Source: Heterohyrax brucei
Taxonomy: Eukaryota; Chordata; Mammalia; Hyracoidea; Procaviidae
Assembly (NCBI GenBank): GCA_028571685.1
Contig: CM053154.1
Location: 17,764,001 to 17,828,000 of the forward strand
Reading direction: 5' to 3'
DNA length: 64,000 nt
The translations under genes and the position numbers were made by a program. Positions 9,976 through 20,640 of the stretch are shown here, one piece after another. Numbering within the stretch: the stretch's first letter is position 1; each line of letters begins with the position of its first letter. A model generated the notes under the pieces. The model searched no databases and was not told where the DNA came from. It saw nothing but the letters and a program-made list of their open reading frames with translations.

Positions 9976-12039
9976 GCATTCTAATGTTAGCTTTTATTAA
10001 CAAGTTGCTACCAGTAATAATGGCTTACTAGTCCCAAATCCTGGGCTAAGCTTATTGTATGGCTTATTTGATGTGGTTCTTTACATGGCTTCTATTTAGA
10101 GTTTAGGTAACTTAGACAAGATCTGCCCACCACATCATGTGGCTGGGATTCAAATCCTGCTCTCCCTAGTCCCAAGCCCAACTCTCCACACATCACACTT
10201 GGGTGTTCTCTCACCATTTGGATGGATCTCATTCAGGTGTCAGCCCAGGTGTCCCAGGGTACTGGAACAGAGTGGTGGGCTTCTGAGAACAGCAGCATCA
10301 GAAAGGTGTTGGTCCAGGCTCAGCTCTTCTGGAAAGCTGTGTGATTGGTGTTTCCTGGGCAGGGAGGATTTCCCTAGCCTCCTCAAGGGATGCTTAGAAA
10401 CACTGCCTGGGGAAGAGCTGAAACCCATTGCCAATAAAGAAGAGTTTAGTTCTAGAAAGATCTTACCAACTATACAACTCACTTCAAATAACCAAAGGCC
10501 TGCCAAGTGTGGGCTACTTGTTTTTGCATTATTTAAGAACACTTCCTCAGCCAGAGAAAGGCACCAGCCCCACGGAGCCCCACCTGTCCTGTACTGGAAG
10601 GGGGCACCTCCTCCATCCCAAACCAAGTAGCCTTGCCCGGGTGTGTCACAGCCCTCCTCTGCTGGATGTGGCCCATTGTCAGCCGGAAAGCCCTGGGAAG
10701 GGAGGGGACTTGGTGCTGGCAGTACTTGAGAAAACCCAGCATGGTCAGGGAATAGTGCCAAAGCTTCAGGGAACTTGGACCCCAGGCTGGAGGCCTGCTT
10801 CCTCCCCAAAATTCCTGTCGCCCTCCCCCTCCCTCCAGGACACTGAGAAGAGCAGCCTGGCACTTGAGAGCTACCCCCAGCGCTCTGGAGTAGACTGTGG
10901 AAGGCTGGGCTATGGAGCTGTGTGTAATAGGACTACATTTACTAACTTTCCAGTCTCAGCTTGAGAAAGGTGCTCTACAGGGCCAGACTTTGTACCAGGC
11001 CCAACAGCAGCCCCCAGAGAGGGTTTTCTGTGTTTATCTGGGCTGTCTTCCCACTGCTGCCTCTCAACTCAGCCTTTCCATCAGACAGTAAGTAGCCCTG
11101 GGTTGGGAAAAGCTCCCCTCCAAAGCAGAGGCCTTTTAGGCTCTGCCTCAGCCTGTGAGCACTCCCAGAGCATCTGAAGGGGCTGCGGTGGGGCAGACAG
11201 AGCTGGGGATTCGGACCAGAAGGTCCCTGAGTCCAGATGATGTCAAGATGCTATCACAGGGGCAGTGGCCAGCAGTCTGGGAGCGCCTCCTGAAGGCCAG
11301 TCACTGGGCTAAGTACTAAAAGGACTGTCTCATTTAATACGAGAAGATGAGGGGCCAGGACTTGGAGACGCCCACCAGCAGGTAGGGTAGGCCAGAAAAG
11401 GCAGTGGAGTATATCTGGTCCAACACTGTCCAGATGAAACACAACTCAGTGCAGGCCACATAGAGTGCGGGGCTTGAACCTGCTCTGTCCAGTTTGAACC
11501 CCTCCTGAGAATCTCCATTTCTCACGAGTTCCCATACAACAGTAAGGCTGCTGGTTAGGGACAAAGGCTGCAAATCACAAGTAGTGCTGTGGTTCTCAAC
11601 CTTTGTTATACATAAGAATCACCTGGGATTTGATTCTGTATATGTGGGGCAGAAATGCACATCAGCCCAAAGCCCTGCTGTAAAGTCTGCTGAACACAGC
11701 AGTCTTGAATTGGTGTTATGTTAGGAAACGAGGCACCTCGGAAGAACGGTGAAGGCTCCTTCTCCCTGGTTGCACTTCACCTTCCTTCCCCAGCTCCCCA
11801 GGACACAGCAGAATGCTCACGCACCAAGGAGCTCAGTCAATGTTGGACTGCTTATTTGTTTTGTCTATGTGGTGGCACTTCTAGACTGAATCAACTCCCT
11901 GGTGGTGGTACTTGCTATTTTGCTCTGCCAGAGTCATTTCCGATCTTCCTTTGGCAGCTTGTTTAACCTGCTGGAGGCCAGCTATAATCCTTTATGGCAT
12001 ACAGTTCCTGATACACACACTGCAAATAGTAATTGAAAA
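9976..12039. other. Intergenic stretch, mostly unique
   Basis: About 2 kb with one hAT-like fragment (11580-11705) and no recognisable gene. Frames of 163-207 codons overlap on both strands at 10139-10964, without splice structure or any recognisable domain. Confidence 0.6.
11580..11705. mobile_element. hAT-like (MER5/MER20-type) DNA transposon fragment
   Basis: GTGGTTCTCAACCTTTGTTA followed by TACATAAGAATCACCTGGG resembles the terminal part of Charlie-derived short elements. It is also similar to 48300-48360. Confidence 0.55.
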
Positions 12040-12135
12040 ATTAGTAACCAAGTAGACCTCTCTGAACCTCAGTTTCTTCTTTGTATAAAGTGAAAAGGAT
12101 TGGACCAGAGGAATTCTAAGATCTTCTTAGCCTCT
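12040..12135 (+). mobile_element. MIR fragment
   Basis: CTCTGAACCTCAGTTTCTTC, then a GTATAAAGTGAAAAGGATTGG block, is MIR-like. Confidence 0.6.
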
Positions 12136-12475
12136 GAAATCACAGGATGCAGCATATAGGGCTTATTCTCTAGATTTCCAGAATGTGGTCTTCAGAGAAC
12201 AGAAATGGCTGGGGACTACTGGGCCCTGAAGTCAAGATTAGGCTTTAAAGCCAGTCTTTTAGAGAGAGAGGCAAAGGAGGAGGCTATGAAAAGCATCTGT
12301 GATCTTAAAGTAACCGAGCGTCTTCTTTTAGATTGCCATCTCCCCGGCCCAACGGCTCTCAGATAGACATTCTTTGCTGTCTTCAATCTTCACCATAAGC
12401 AACTGCAACTTACTGCATATTCAGCTTTTAAATCGTTGATAAGACTTGGAGCTCGGCTGTTACACTGAAACAAAC

Positions 12476-12621
12476 AAAAAACCCATTGGTTCCAGTCAAT
12501 TCCAGTTCACATGAGTCCTATAGGACAGAAAACAGTCCCCTAGAATTTCCAAGGAGCAGCTGGTGGATTCAAACTGCCAATCACAGCAAGCTTTTAAACC
12601 ACTGAGTCACCAGGACTCCTT
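12476..12621 (-). mobile_element. AfroSINE, type S
   Basis: AATTTCCAAGGAGCAGCTGG and the tail-proximal ACCCATTGGTTCCAGTCAA are clear. Confidence 0.9.
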
Positions 12622-12633
12622 CTAGCATTGGCC

Positions 12634-12690
12634 CTAAACCAAATACCCTGCTGTCAAGTCAATTCCAAATTACGTTGACCCTAAAGTAGG
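12634..12690 (-). mobile_element. AfroSINE 3' fragment
   Basis: ACCAAATACCCTGCTGTCAA then TTACGTTGACCCTA is the 3' terminus only. It sits directly beside the preceding copy. Confidence 0.7.
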
Positions 12691-12974
12691 TGTGTTTCGT
12701 CTCACCTACAAATTCGGCTTAAAGATGTGGTTAAAACTGCATCTCCTTCATTGCCAGGAACTGCCTGTATTAACTAACTGCACTGAGATCTCTAGACAAC
12801 CGTTGATTTTTCAAATTGAACTTTATCGAGGCCCAAAACTATTCACTCATGCATTTAAATTTTCTTTTTCTCTTAATAAGATTTGCTTCATATGCTAGAG
12901 AAGCAAATATGAGGGTTTTGTTTTTTAATTTCTTTTTGTTTTTTTAAAGTTAATTCCTGCTTCCTATAGAAATG

Positions 12975-13127
12975 CGAGCCCTGGGGACACAGTGGTTAAG
13001 AGCTAGCTGCTAACTAAAAGGTCAGTAGTTGAAATCCACCAGCCATTCCTGGGAAACATTATCAGGCAATTCTACTCTGTCCTACAGGGTTGCTGAGTCA
13101 GAATTGACTCGACAGCTGTGGGCTTTT
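12975..13127 (+). mobile_element. AfroSINE, type S
   Basis: GAGCCCTGGGGACACAGTGG through GACTCGACAGCTGTGGGC. Full length, tail to the right. Confidence 0.9.
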
Positions 13128-13139
13128 ATAAGAATGGCA

Positions 13140-13342
13140 GAGACCCTTGTAGTGTAAACAGTTAGTGCGTTTAGCTGCTAACATATAGGCTGGAGGTGTG
13201 AATCCACCCAGAGTCACCTCCAAAGAAAGGCCTGGCAATCGACTTCCAAAACAATCAACTACTAACAACCCTATGGAGCACAATTCTACCATCACATGTG
13301 TGGAATCACGGTGAATAGGAATTGACCCCGTGGCAACTGGAT
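13140..13342 (+). mobile_element. AfroSINE, type L
   Basis: It holds the extra block CAAAGAAAGGCCTGGCAATC and CTATGGAGCACAATTCTACC. It directly follows a same-strand type S copy. Confidence 0.85.
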
Positions 13343-13360
13343 CCTAAATAAGAACAAAGA

Positions 13361-13527
13361 AGAAACAAACCGGACCCACTGCCATCCAGTCAACTCCAAC
13401 TCATAGCAAAGTTATAGGACAGAGTAGAACGGCCCCACATGGTTTCCAAGGAGCGGCTGGAGGATTTGAACTGCTGACCCTTTGGTTAGCCACCAGACTC
13501 TTAACCACTGCACCCCTAAGACTCCTG
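13361..13527 (-). mobile_element. AfroSINE, type S
   Basis: CACTGCCATCCAGTCAACTC to CACTGCACCCCTAAGACTCC. It is tail-to-tail with the preceding type L copy. Confidence 0.9.
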
Positions 13528-13602
13528 GAAATGAACACAGAAGGGTAATACAGGAAAACCCAGAAAACCTAGGCAGCTCTGGCTCACCCAAATTTCACTG
13601 TA

Positions 13603-13790
13603 GTTATCCAGCACTATACTAGGTGTTTACATGTGAGTGACTTCACTCCCTCCTCACCACCCTTCTCTCTCTGTAAAGTGGGTAACACCATTTCCATTTC
13701 ACAAAGGAGGAAGCAAAGCCTCGGAGAAGGGGAGCTGCCTGCCCAGGTAACCGTAAGTGCAAGTTCAAAGACCTGCCCAGGTTTTTCAGA
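13603..13790 (+). mobile_element. MIR-like fragment
   Basis: CATTTCACAAAGGAGGAAGC with a following TGCCTGCCCAGGTAACCG resembles MIR3/MIRb. Diverged. Confidence 0.5.
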
Positions 13791-13953
13791 CTCCCAAAGC
13801 ATACGTTCTCCCCATGCTATTGGACTAAATTAGGAAACTGCTGTAAGCCAGGCAGTGATTCATGCAGTCAAGCTCAAGTGCAGTTCTCAGTGCAGCAGCT
13901 GGTACTTGGCTTATAAAGGGAACACACACTGTGGGTGCAAAAAGGTATTGCAA

Positions 13954-14082
13954 AGCCCTAGGGACACAGTAGCTAAACGGTTAGCTGCTAAACAAAAGGT
14001 TGGCAGTTCTAGCTGCCTCTGGGAAAGTCTATGGAGTTCTCTTCTGTCCTATGAGTTCAGGTCAACTCAAAGGCAACAAATG
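13954..14082 (+). mobile_element. AfroSINE, type S, internally deleted
   Basis: AGCCCTAGGGACACAGTAGC is present. The central box is shortened and the 3' end reads CAACTCAAAGGCAACA. Confidence 0.75.
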
Positions 14083-14321
14083 GTAATCCTCAAGGGGGCG
14101 CTACCCCTCACCCAAGTCAGAACCATCTACTGTGATCATCAGAAATGCGGGCAGTGCAGCCGCACAGAACTGGGGAAGGAGTCAGGCTTTCTCAGGGCAG
14201 TGCTATGGGAACTCAAGTTTAGGAACCACTTTCCTTCGGAATTCTTAACATGTGTAAGCAAGCTACAGAGAAGAATTAGAGAAAAAAAAAAACATGAAAA
14301 TCCAACCTCTTCAAAAATAAT

Positions 14322-14372
14322 ATTGCCGAGCCAAGTGCCGTCAGATCGGATCCAACTCAGCAGGACAATCAA
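14322..14372 (-). mobile_element. AfroSINE 3' fragment
   Basis: AAGTGCCGTCAGATCGGATC followed by CAACTCAGCAGGA resembles the 3' terminus. Confidence 0.45.
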
Positions 14373-14439
14373 TATTAATGGGACTTCAAAGCAACTTGTA
14401 TATTCCTCCATCTTAACCCAATATTACAAGGACAGAGTA

Positions 14440-15180
14440 TCTGGGACAGGGGGCTGGGGACCGTGCTCTCAGGGGAAATCAAGGCCAGTTGGCACAACTG
14501 GCGTTTTGCAAATGAGGACTCTCCATACCCCACATTGGTGAGTGGCGTCTGGGGTTTTAAAAGCTACCAAGATGCCATCTGAGGGTACAGCAAATGGTCC
14601 CAACTTAGCAGGAACAGATGATCACCAAGGTCCATAACGACATGGGGGAAAGAGAATCCAGAAGACAGACGTGAGCAGATGTCTACATCGATCTGTGACC
14701 AGAAGAACAAGATGATGCCCGGCCACCACCAGCGATAGCCACGATGGAGCTCACAAAGGTGAGTCTCACTGGCAACACAAGTATAAATAGGGATGCACCT
14801 CGAGATCTCCACTAAAAGACCGCAATTGACAGTCCAGGAACTTTGGGGTTCCCCTGGGAGCATGGCTCCTGGCCCTGATGCTGCCCCTGTCCATAAGTCA
14901 TAATGAAGGTCAACTTTTCGGACAACAATGGATTGGACTTGGTGACGCAGAGTGACCGTACTAGGCATCTATAGGAGGTCGTCCTGTTGACCTCACACTG
15001 GAGGAAGGGGAATGGGTGGAGAAGAGAAGATAGGAGACTGTTGGGAAGATAAGACATGTACGGAGCAGAGAGGAAGAGTGTGCTGTCACCGGCCAGGGAG
15101 AGCAGTGGAAGCTGCGTATAGGTCAGCATGCAAATCTACATGAGAATGTACATTTTCATTCAATCATAATAAAAACAAAA
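14440..15180 (+). mobile_element. Unclassified Afrotherian retroposon, copy 3 (longest)
   Basis: This copy extends furthest 5', including GTGAGTGGCGTCTGGGGTTT and TTAAAAGCTACCAAGATGCC (14540-14575). It then has GATGATGCCCGGCCACCACC (14714), CCACTAAAAGACCGCAATTG (14811), the purine-rich segment and a 3' end CATTCAATCATAATAAAAAC with an A/C-rich tail. No significant open frame. Confidence 0.75.
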
Positions 15181-15583
15181 CAAAACAATATTAGAACATA
15201 GTGGACCCACTGACCATAAGGGAGAATGCACCATGCACCTCTGGGTAAGAAACTGTACCCAAGGCCTGCCATTTCTCATGATGCAGGCATTTTTAATAGC
15301 TAAGTGAGGAGCCATACTGGGTAATGATGGGGGAAGGGAAATACCATTTCACTTCTTGGCTTTTCCCTTTGTCTGAACAGAGGTGCCAGTGCAAACGCTG
15401 GCACTGGCCACAGAGGTCAGAACTGGCATCAGCACTTGCTTTCTTCAAGCTTTTCCCTGTGGAAATATACATTACACTGCTAAGTCCTCCATGCCCAGAG
15501 ATGATTCTTTTCCCCACTCAGAGATGAGCAAAGGCTGTATCATGTTTATTTGCTTTTTTATCATACAAGAGCCCGGGCAGATG

Positions 15584-15703
15584 CCAAAAAAAAAAAAAAA
15601 AAAAATAAGCCAAACTCACTGCTGTCAAGTTGATTCCGACTCAGAGCGACCCTACAGATCGGAGTAGAACTGCCCCAGTGAGCTCCACACAGAGCAGAAC
15701 AAT
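15584..15703 (-). mobile_element. AfroSINE, type S, 5' truncated, with A tail
   Basis: A 22-A run precedes CACTGCTGTCAAGTTGATTC. The element stops about 100 bp in. Confidence 0.8.
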
Positions 15704-15992
15704 CTACCTGTGAAGGCAGAGCTTGAGATTGACGGAATCTAAGCACCAGCTGAGGTTCACAGAGGTTAGACAAAAGGATCTCTCTCTTTAAAAGATAAAT
15801 AAAGAGGCTCACTTGTGGCCCTTGACAGCTGGGTTATTACTGAACGTGTGTGGCTGGTTGGTTCCCTATCTCGGAGTTATGCTGAGTCAGCTGCATCTGG
15901 CCATGACACAAATGCTGTGTTCTTCTATTTGCCAGCTGGCTCTGCTGCTCCTTTTTCCTTGATGGCTCCATCTTTCAGAGCCTGCATAACCC

Positions 15993-16152
15993 CAAATCAA
16001 ACACACTGCTGTTGAGTGGATTCCAGCTCACAGCAACCCTAGAGACAGTGTAGAACTGCCCCACTGAGTTTCCAAGGAGCACATGGTAAATTTGAACTGC
16101 CATTCTTCTAGTTAGCAGCTGTAGCAATTAACCACTATGCCACCAGCATTTC
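15993..16152 (-). mobile_element. AfroSINE, type S
   Basis: ACACACTGCTGTTGAGTGGA to ACTATGCCACCAGCATTTCC. Full length. Confidence 0.9.
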
Positions 16153-16699
16153 CAGAGCCTGGGTGGTCCTTGCATGTTCTACTGATGGGAAACTGATGAG
16201 CAGAGAGCTCAGACTCCCTGCCCAAAGTTACCAGCAAATTATCTGCAAAGGTACACTTAGACCAGACTTTGCAACTCTTCCCACTGCACCAACCAGTCAA
16301 GAAAGATGGGGTTAAAAACTTTTATGGCTCACTGATTTTGCTGCTGAAATAAGAATGACGCAGTGAAACACCAAAAGCATGGTTTCATTACTTCCTGAGT
16401 AATGAAGAAATATGTATGAAGAGACAATAGATTACTGCAGAGAAAAGTGAAGTATTCCTCACCCTGCATGATCCCAAGAAGGATGCTGGTGACTCAGATA
16501 AAACACTCGAGACTCCATGAAGTCTTCACACTGTCTTGCAGAGTTATGCAAAGTAGACCAGCCTTGTCTCTGAAAGTCCGAGGCCTGTTTTACCTTTCAG
16601 CACAGGGAGAGCTCTCTGCCATCCACTTGAACAAGCAGGCTCCCTGCCTCCCAAGGTCTGCCAGCCCACAGGAGAGGCAGGCCAGTCATTAATCCTAGT

Positions 16700-17060
16700 G
16701 TAGAGGAAGATTGAAAACAAGCACCTTTCTCCAGAGCCAAAAGAGAGAGAGAGTCTTCCTCTGGAGCTGGTAGCCTGGCGTTGGGTTTCTTGCCTCCAAG
16801 AGTGTAAGAGAACGAATTTTTCTTTTTTGAAGCCATCTGCTTTTAGTATTTCTGTTATCAAAAAAAGAAAACAAACCTCTTGCCTTTGAGTTGATTCTGA
16901 CTCATAGCGACCCTATAGGACAGAGTAGAACTGCTCCATAGAATTTCCAAGGAGCGCACATTAGATTCAAACTGCTGACTTTTTGGTTAGCAGATGTAGC
17001 ACTCAACCACTACACCACCAGAGTTTCCATTATAACAGCACTAAATGAGACAAGTTCCCT
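16700..17060 (+). mobile_element. MaLR-like LTR, 3' half, split by an AfroSINE
   Basis: It matches the 3' half of the LTR at 34419: TCTTCCTCTGGAGCTGGTAG, then TTTTTGAAGCCATCTGCTTT, TAGTATTTCTGTTAT. After the SINE (16863-17028) the LTR end resumes as TTATAACAGCACTAAATGAG. The 5' half is not recognisable. Confidence 0.7.
16863..17028 (-). mobile_element. AfroSINE, type S, nested in an LTR
   Basis: TTGAGTTGATTCTGACTCAT, AGCGACCCTATAGGACAGAG, near consensus. It therefore inserted after the LTR. Confidence 0.95.
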
Positions 17061-17069
17061 GACTCATGT

Positions 17070-17195
17070 CCCAGGGCCCCATTCCCAGAGATTCTAATTG
17101 AGTAGCTCTTGGGTGGGAGCCAAGAAGTTGCATTGTGTACAGAAGTTAAAAGCTTCTAGGGGCTTCTGATGGTCAACCAAGTTTGGGCCCCCCTG
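17070..17195 (+). mobile_element. MER5A-like hAT fragment
   Basis: CAGGGCCCCATTCCCAGAGA, then TTCTAATTGAGTAGCTCTTG and GAAGTTGCATTG follow MER5A order. Confidence 0.65.
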
Positions 17196-17299
17196 TCTCA
17201 CATGGCATAGTGTCAGGCTAAGAGCAAAACTAGTCTGTGACTCCCCAACATCCATTGCCTGACCTTGTCACTCACTGTCCCCCTTATCCATGGAACTGA

Positions 17300-17520
17300 C
17301 AAAGCCAGTTACTGTGGAGTCAACATACCCCTCAACATACCCCATGTGTGTCAGAAGAGAGCTGTGCTCTGTAGAATTTTCAATGACTGACTTTCCAGAA
17401 GAAGGTCACCAGGCCTTTCTTCCCAGGTGTCTCTAGGTGGACTCTAACCTCTAACCTCTAACCTTTGAAATAAGGTTAGCAACAGAACAAGTTAGCAATT
17501 TGCACCACCCAGAGACTCAG
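17300..17520 (-). mobile_element. AfroSINE, type L, with internal 7-bp triplication
   Basis: GGTCACCAGGCCTTTCTTCC marks type L. CTAACCT is repeated three times at 17444-17464 where a single ACCAACCT-like stretch is expected. Confidence 0.75.
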
Positions 17521-17999
17521 AGAGGGGACAAGGCCTGTGACATCTGAAATTAGCACAACAGAGTGTCTTGTCCAATGTGTGTCCCCAGGAGATCAAGAGA
17601 AAGCCCAGAGATCCCATCAGACTCAGCTCAAATGGCACCTCATTTGCAAGTAGGCTAGGGGGATTGTCTTCATTTCAAAGAAAGCAGCCCAAGATGAGAG
17701 CAGTCAGGTGCACATTTGCTCAAAGAAAACAATCCGCTGACATTTCCTTTCCCTTTGTTTGCTCACAGCCTTGAGAAACCTCCAGACATTGAAAAAGAGC
17801 CTAGAAATTCTGCTCTTACACTGAACTTTTTTTTTTTTCTTTCCCTGAGTGGGCTCACTGTCTCTTCTGCTTGCTTCAGACACACTGGTTTGCGATTGTT
17901 TTTATTGAAACAACCATTCCAGGGACATTTAGTAACTGTCTTATAGGGCCTAGCTGGAGGGAAGTTAGAAAATACAAATCCTATGAGTTGTGATTACAT
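17521..17999. other. Intergenic stretch, no recognised gene
   Basis: 17600-17660 has a weak L2-like block (CAGACTCAGCTCAAATGGCA). The rest shows no repeat or gene that I recognise. Confidence 0.5.
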
Positions 18000-18785
18000 A
18001 AAAATAGTGGTTTTTATGAAGAAAAGAGGTGTGCTGGTGTTGTAGGAAATCAACCGACACCCAGGGAGAGAAGCAGCAGCCATTTATTATAGTAACACCA
18101 GCGGGCCAGTGAGGGCTCACAGACCTCCAACAACTGGCCCCGAAGGGGAAGCTAAACAGGCTTTTATGGGTCGGGGTCTTCTGGGTCGGGTGCAGCAGGG
18201 TATAGTTGGCGCTGAGTGCAGCAAGGGGGCTGAGTGCTGAGGCAGGAAGGGGAAGTAGCTTAGTGGTGAGTGTAGCAAGGGGCAAGGTGTGTTTGGTGCT
18301 GGGGGCAGCAAGGGGCGAATTTCCCAAAATGAGGCGGGGGGCCAGTGGAACAGGGGTGGTGTTCAGCCTGGCTTCTCCTTCACTGGTCAAGACCTCTACT
18401 AAAACACCGGAACTGACGGCCCAGCCCCCTGGAAACACGGCCCCTAGCCTTGCTGCTGGCCCTGACCTGAAACCAGGACTGAGGTCAACACTTCAGACTA
18501 AGAATAGACTGGACTCTGGGACAGAGTGAGCATGTGGTATGTATAATTTATGCTCTTATGCACTTATAGAAGGCTGTCCTACTGGTTTCTTTCTAGAGGA
18601 GAGAGGTAAGGGTGGAGAGGAGGGGACAGGTGTCAATTTGGAGGATACTCAAGTAAAGAGTGAAAAGGAAGAGTGTGTTCTCACAGAGTGGGCAGAGCAG
18701 ATAGAGTTGTAGAGAGGTGAGTGTGCAAAATTGACTTGGATTGTATACTTTTACTTAATCATAATAAAAAATACACATACATATG
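18000..18785 (+). mobile_element. Unclassified Afrotherian retroposon, copy 4, interrupted by a solo LTR
   Basis: After the LTR insertion the family body resumes at 18383: CCTCTACTAAAACACCGGAA, CAACACTTCAGACTAAGAAT, the GAGGAGAGAGGTAAGGG segment and 3' end TTTACTTAATCATAATAAAA. The 5' remnant left of the LTR (18000-18037) is short and uncertain. Confidence 0.7.
18038..18382 (-). mobile_element. Solo LTR, ERV1-like, with 4-bp target duplication
   Basis: A 345-bp unit is bounded by TG and CA and flanked by CTGG at 18034-18037 and 18383-18386; 4-bp duplications are typical of class I ERVs. On the minus strand it has a TATA-like CATAAAAG near 18161-18168, an AATAAA (18083-18088) about 75 bp further on and the end GATTTCCTACAACA. 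No internal proviral sequence remains. It probably arose by LTR-LTR recombination. Confidence 0.75.
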
Positions 18786-18834
18786 TATAAAAGGGAAAAG
18801 AATTAGTGGTTTTTATTTTTGAACCATTGCATAT

Positions 18835-18892
18835 GAAGCCCTAGTGCCAAAGTTAAGAGTTTGGCTGAAGACCAAAAGGTCGGCCACTGGAG
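18835..18892 (+). mobile_element. AfroSINE 5' fragment
   Basis: GAAGCCCTAGTGCCAAAGTT to ACCAAAAGGTCGGCCACTGG: only the tRNA-like head is present. Confidence 0.75.
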
Positions 18893-19010
18893 CCACTAAC
18901 CACCAGTGTGACCTGGGCAACTTACCTGTGATCAGTTTCCTCATCTCCATAACGAGAGTAGCATTGGATTTATGCCATAAAGCTGCTATGAAGAATCAAA
19001 GAGCTGATGT
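18893..19010 (+). mobile_element. MIR fragment
   Basis: CAGTGTGACCTGGGCAACTT, then ATCAGTTTCCTCATCTCCAT, is MIR core. Confidence 0.7.
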
Positions 19011-19049
19011 AGGTAATACACTGAACATTGTAGCAGGGACATAGCCCAA

Positions 19050-19213
19050 ACCCCAAATCTAAACCATCACTGTCAAGTTGATTCTGACTCATACCAACCC
19101 TGAAGGACAGAACAGAACTCCCCCATGAGACTTCCAAGGAGAGGCTGGTGGATTCAAACCACCGACCTTTTGGTTAGCAGCCAGGTTCTTAACCTCTGTA
19201 CAAGCAGGGCTCC
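19050..19213 (-). mobile_element. AfroSINE, type S
   Basis: CCATCACTGTCAAGTTGATT and CCACCGACCTTTTGGTTAGC. Full length. Confidence 0.9.
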
Positions 19214-19267
19214 ACAAGTCACACAGAAACAATAAAGGCCAGAAAAATATTATCTTTATTATCGCTA

Positions 19268-19470
19268 TTGTTGTTGTTGTTTTGGAATACCATTGAGTAG
19301 ATTCACAGCAATCCAGTGTGACAGATTAGAATTGTCCAATAGGGTTTCCTAGGCTGCAAATTTCATGGCAGAAGATTGCCAAGTCTTTTCTTCCCAGGGG
19401 CCATTGGTGAGTTCAAAACTATGATCTTTTGGTTAGTACCCAAGCGCTTAAGCACTGTACAACAGGGTTC
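19268..19470 (-). mobile_element. AfroSINE, type L
   Basis: GATTGCCAAGTCTTTTCTTC and ATGATCTTTTGGTTAGTACC. A (TTG)n stretch lies at its tail. Confidence 0.85.
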
Positions 19471-19614
19471 TTTATTATTATTGTTAGACATTGGTTATTA
19501 TCACTCCAAGGGAAAAAGAGCCCATAACTAGAGAGTTTGTTGAAAAGGCAGATTCCCAAATTCCATCACCAGAATTTCACTCAACAGGCTTTGGTGTGGG
19601 GCCTAGTAATTTCT

Positions 19615-19615
<1 letters not shown>

Positions 19616-19655
<40 letters not shown>

Positions 19656-19701
19656 TGTTGTGTGTGTGTGAGAGAGAGAGAGAGAGTAGAGAGAGAGAGA
19701 C
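19616..19701 (+). repeat. Compound (GT)n-(AG)n microsatellite
   Basis: An almost continuous GT run (19616-19670, with one TA and one TT interruption) passes into an AG run (19671-19701). Confidence 0.95.
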
Positions 19702-19827
19702 TGTGTGTTTGAACAAAACTCTCGGGGGAGTCTGGAACTGATAGTTCACAGCTTACAGTTTTTAAACACTTTGCCCAAAGTTGACTACTCCTTCGGAGAA
19801 CACAGTAAGTATGAATGATTATACCCT

Positions 19828-20022
19828 TTGTTGTTGCTGTTGTTGCTAGGTGCCATTGATTCAGTTCCAATGGCACGGCCCTGAGCACAACAGAATAAAA
19901 CACTGCCCAGTCCGGCATCATGCCCACAGTTGTTTTTATGCTTAAGCCCATCATCACAGCCGCTGTGTCAATCCACCTTGCTGAGGGTCTGTATCTTTTC
20001 GCCGACCCTCCGGTAGATTAAG
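19828..20022 (-). mobile_element. Type X SINE / RTE 3' end
   Basis: GAATAAAACACTGCCCAGTC, TATGCTTAAGCCCATCATCA and GTGTCAATCCACCTTGCTGA align with the RTE 3' terminal region at 21556-21690. It is either a 5'-truncated RTE LINE or a SINE that captured that tail. Confidence 0.7.
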
Positions 20023-20174
20023 CATTAGGAAGGGACTTTGTTTGCTTTAAAATTGAAAGAGAAATCCTGAGATCTTCCTTTTTTTTGTGATTGGTAACTT
20101 TTGATTGGCAACTGTACAAAATGCCAAGGTCATGAAGTTTATTCCACTGAGTCATTTCCTGCTCCCTTGAAGGA

Positions 20175-20329
20175 ACTTAAGAGCAGTGGTTAAGAGCTTG
20201 GCCACTAACCAAAAGGTCTGCAGTTTGAATCCATCAGCCACTCTTTGGAAACCCTATGGGGCAGTTCTACTCTGTCCTATAGTGTCACTATGAGTCAGAA
20301 TCAAGTTGGTAGCAGTGGGTTTGGGGTTC
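20175..20329 (+). mobile_element. AfroSINE, type S
   Basis: GCAGTGGTTAAGAGCTTGGC to GTAGCAGTGGGTTTGGGG. The 3' tail is intact. Confidence 0.9.
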
Positions 20330-20453
20330 AGAAGGTGCTTAAGTCCAAACCACTGAGCTCTCTCTGTACAGTTAAGGAAAAAACAAAAGCAGGATTTAAA
20401 TGGATTTTTTTTTTCTGGTCTGGGACAAAATGTTTGAAGCTTTGAAGTTCTTT

Positions 20454-20640
20454 GGAAACTCTGGTGGTATTGTGTTTTAGTGCTATGTCTGCTAATGAAA
20501 AAGCCAGCATTTCAAATCCACCAGGTACTCCATAGAAACTGTATGGGACAGTTTTACTCTGTCCTATAGTGTCACTATGAATTGGAATTGACTTGATGGC
20601 AGTGGGTTTCTTTCTGTTTTGTTTTGGTTTGGTTTGATTT
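20454..20640 (+). mobile_element. AfroSINE, type S, with T/G-rich tail
   Basis: GAAACTCTGGTGGTATTGTG to GATGGCAGTGGGTTTCTTTC, followed by a TTTTGGTTTGGTTTGA tail. Confidence 0.9.

Noticed and set aside
10139-10964. Overlapping frames of 163, 178 and 207 codons on both strands
   Set aside because: They overlap in opposite strands, have low-complexity composition and no domain or splice signals. They are chance frames in moderately GC-rich DNA.
12476-13527. Regularly recurring 150-bp units that might suggest a CRISPR-like or tandem array
   Set aside because: Units differ in orientation, length and spacing. They are independent SINE insertions in a mammalian genome.
13855-14541. A 228-codon plus-strand frame
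   Set aside because: It passes through a SINE and into retroposon copy 3, with no recognised domain.
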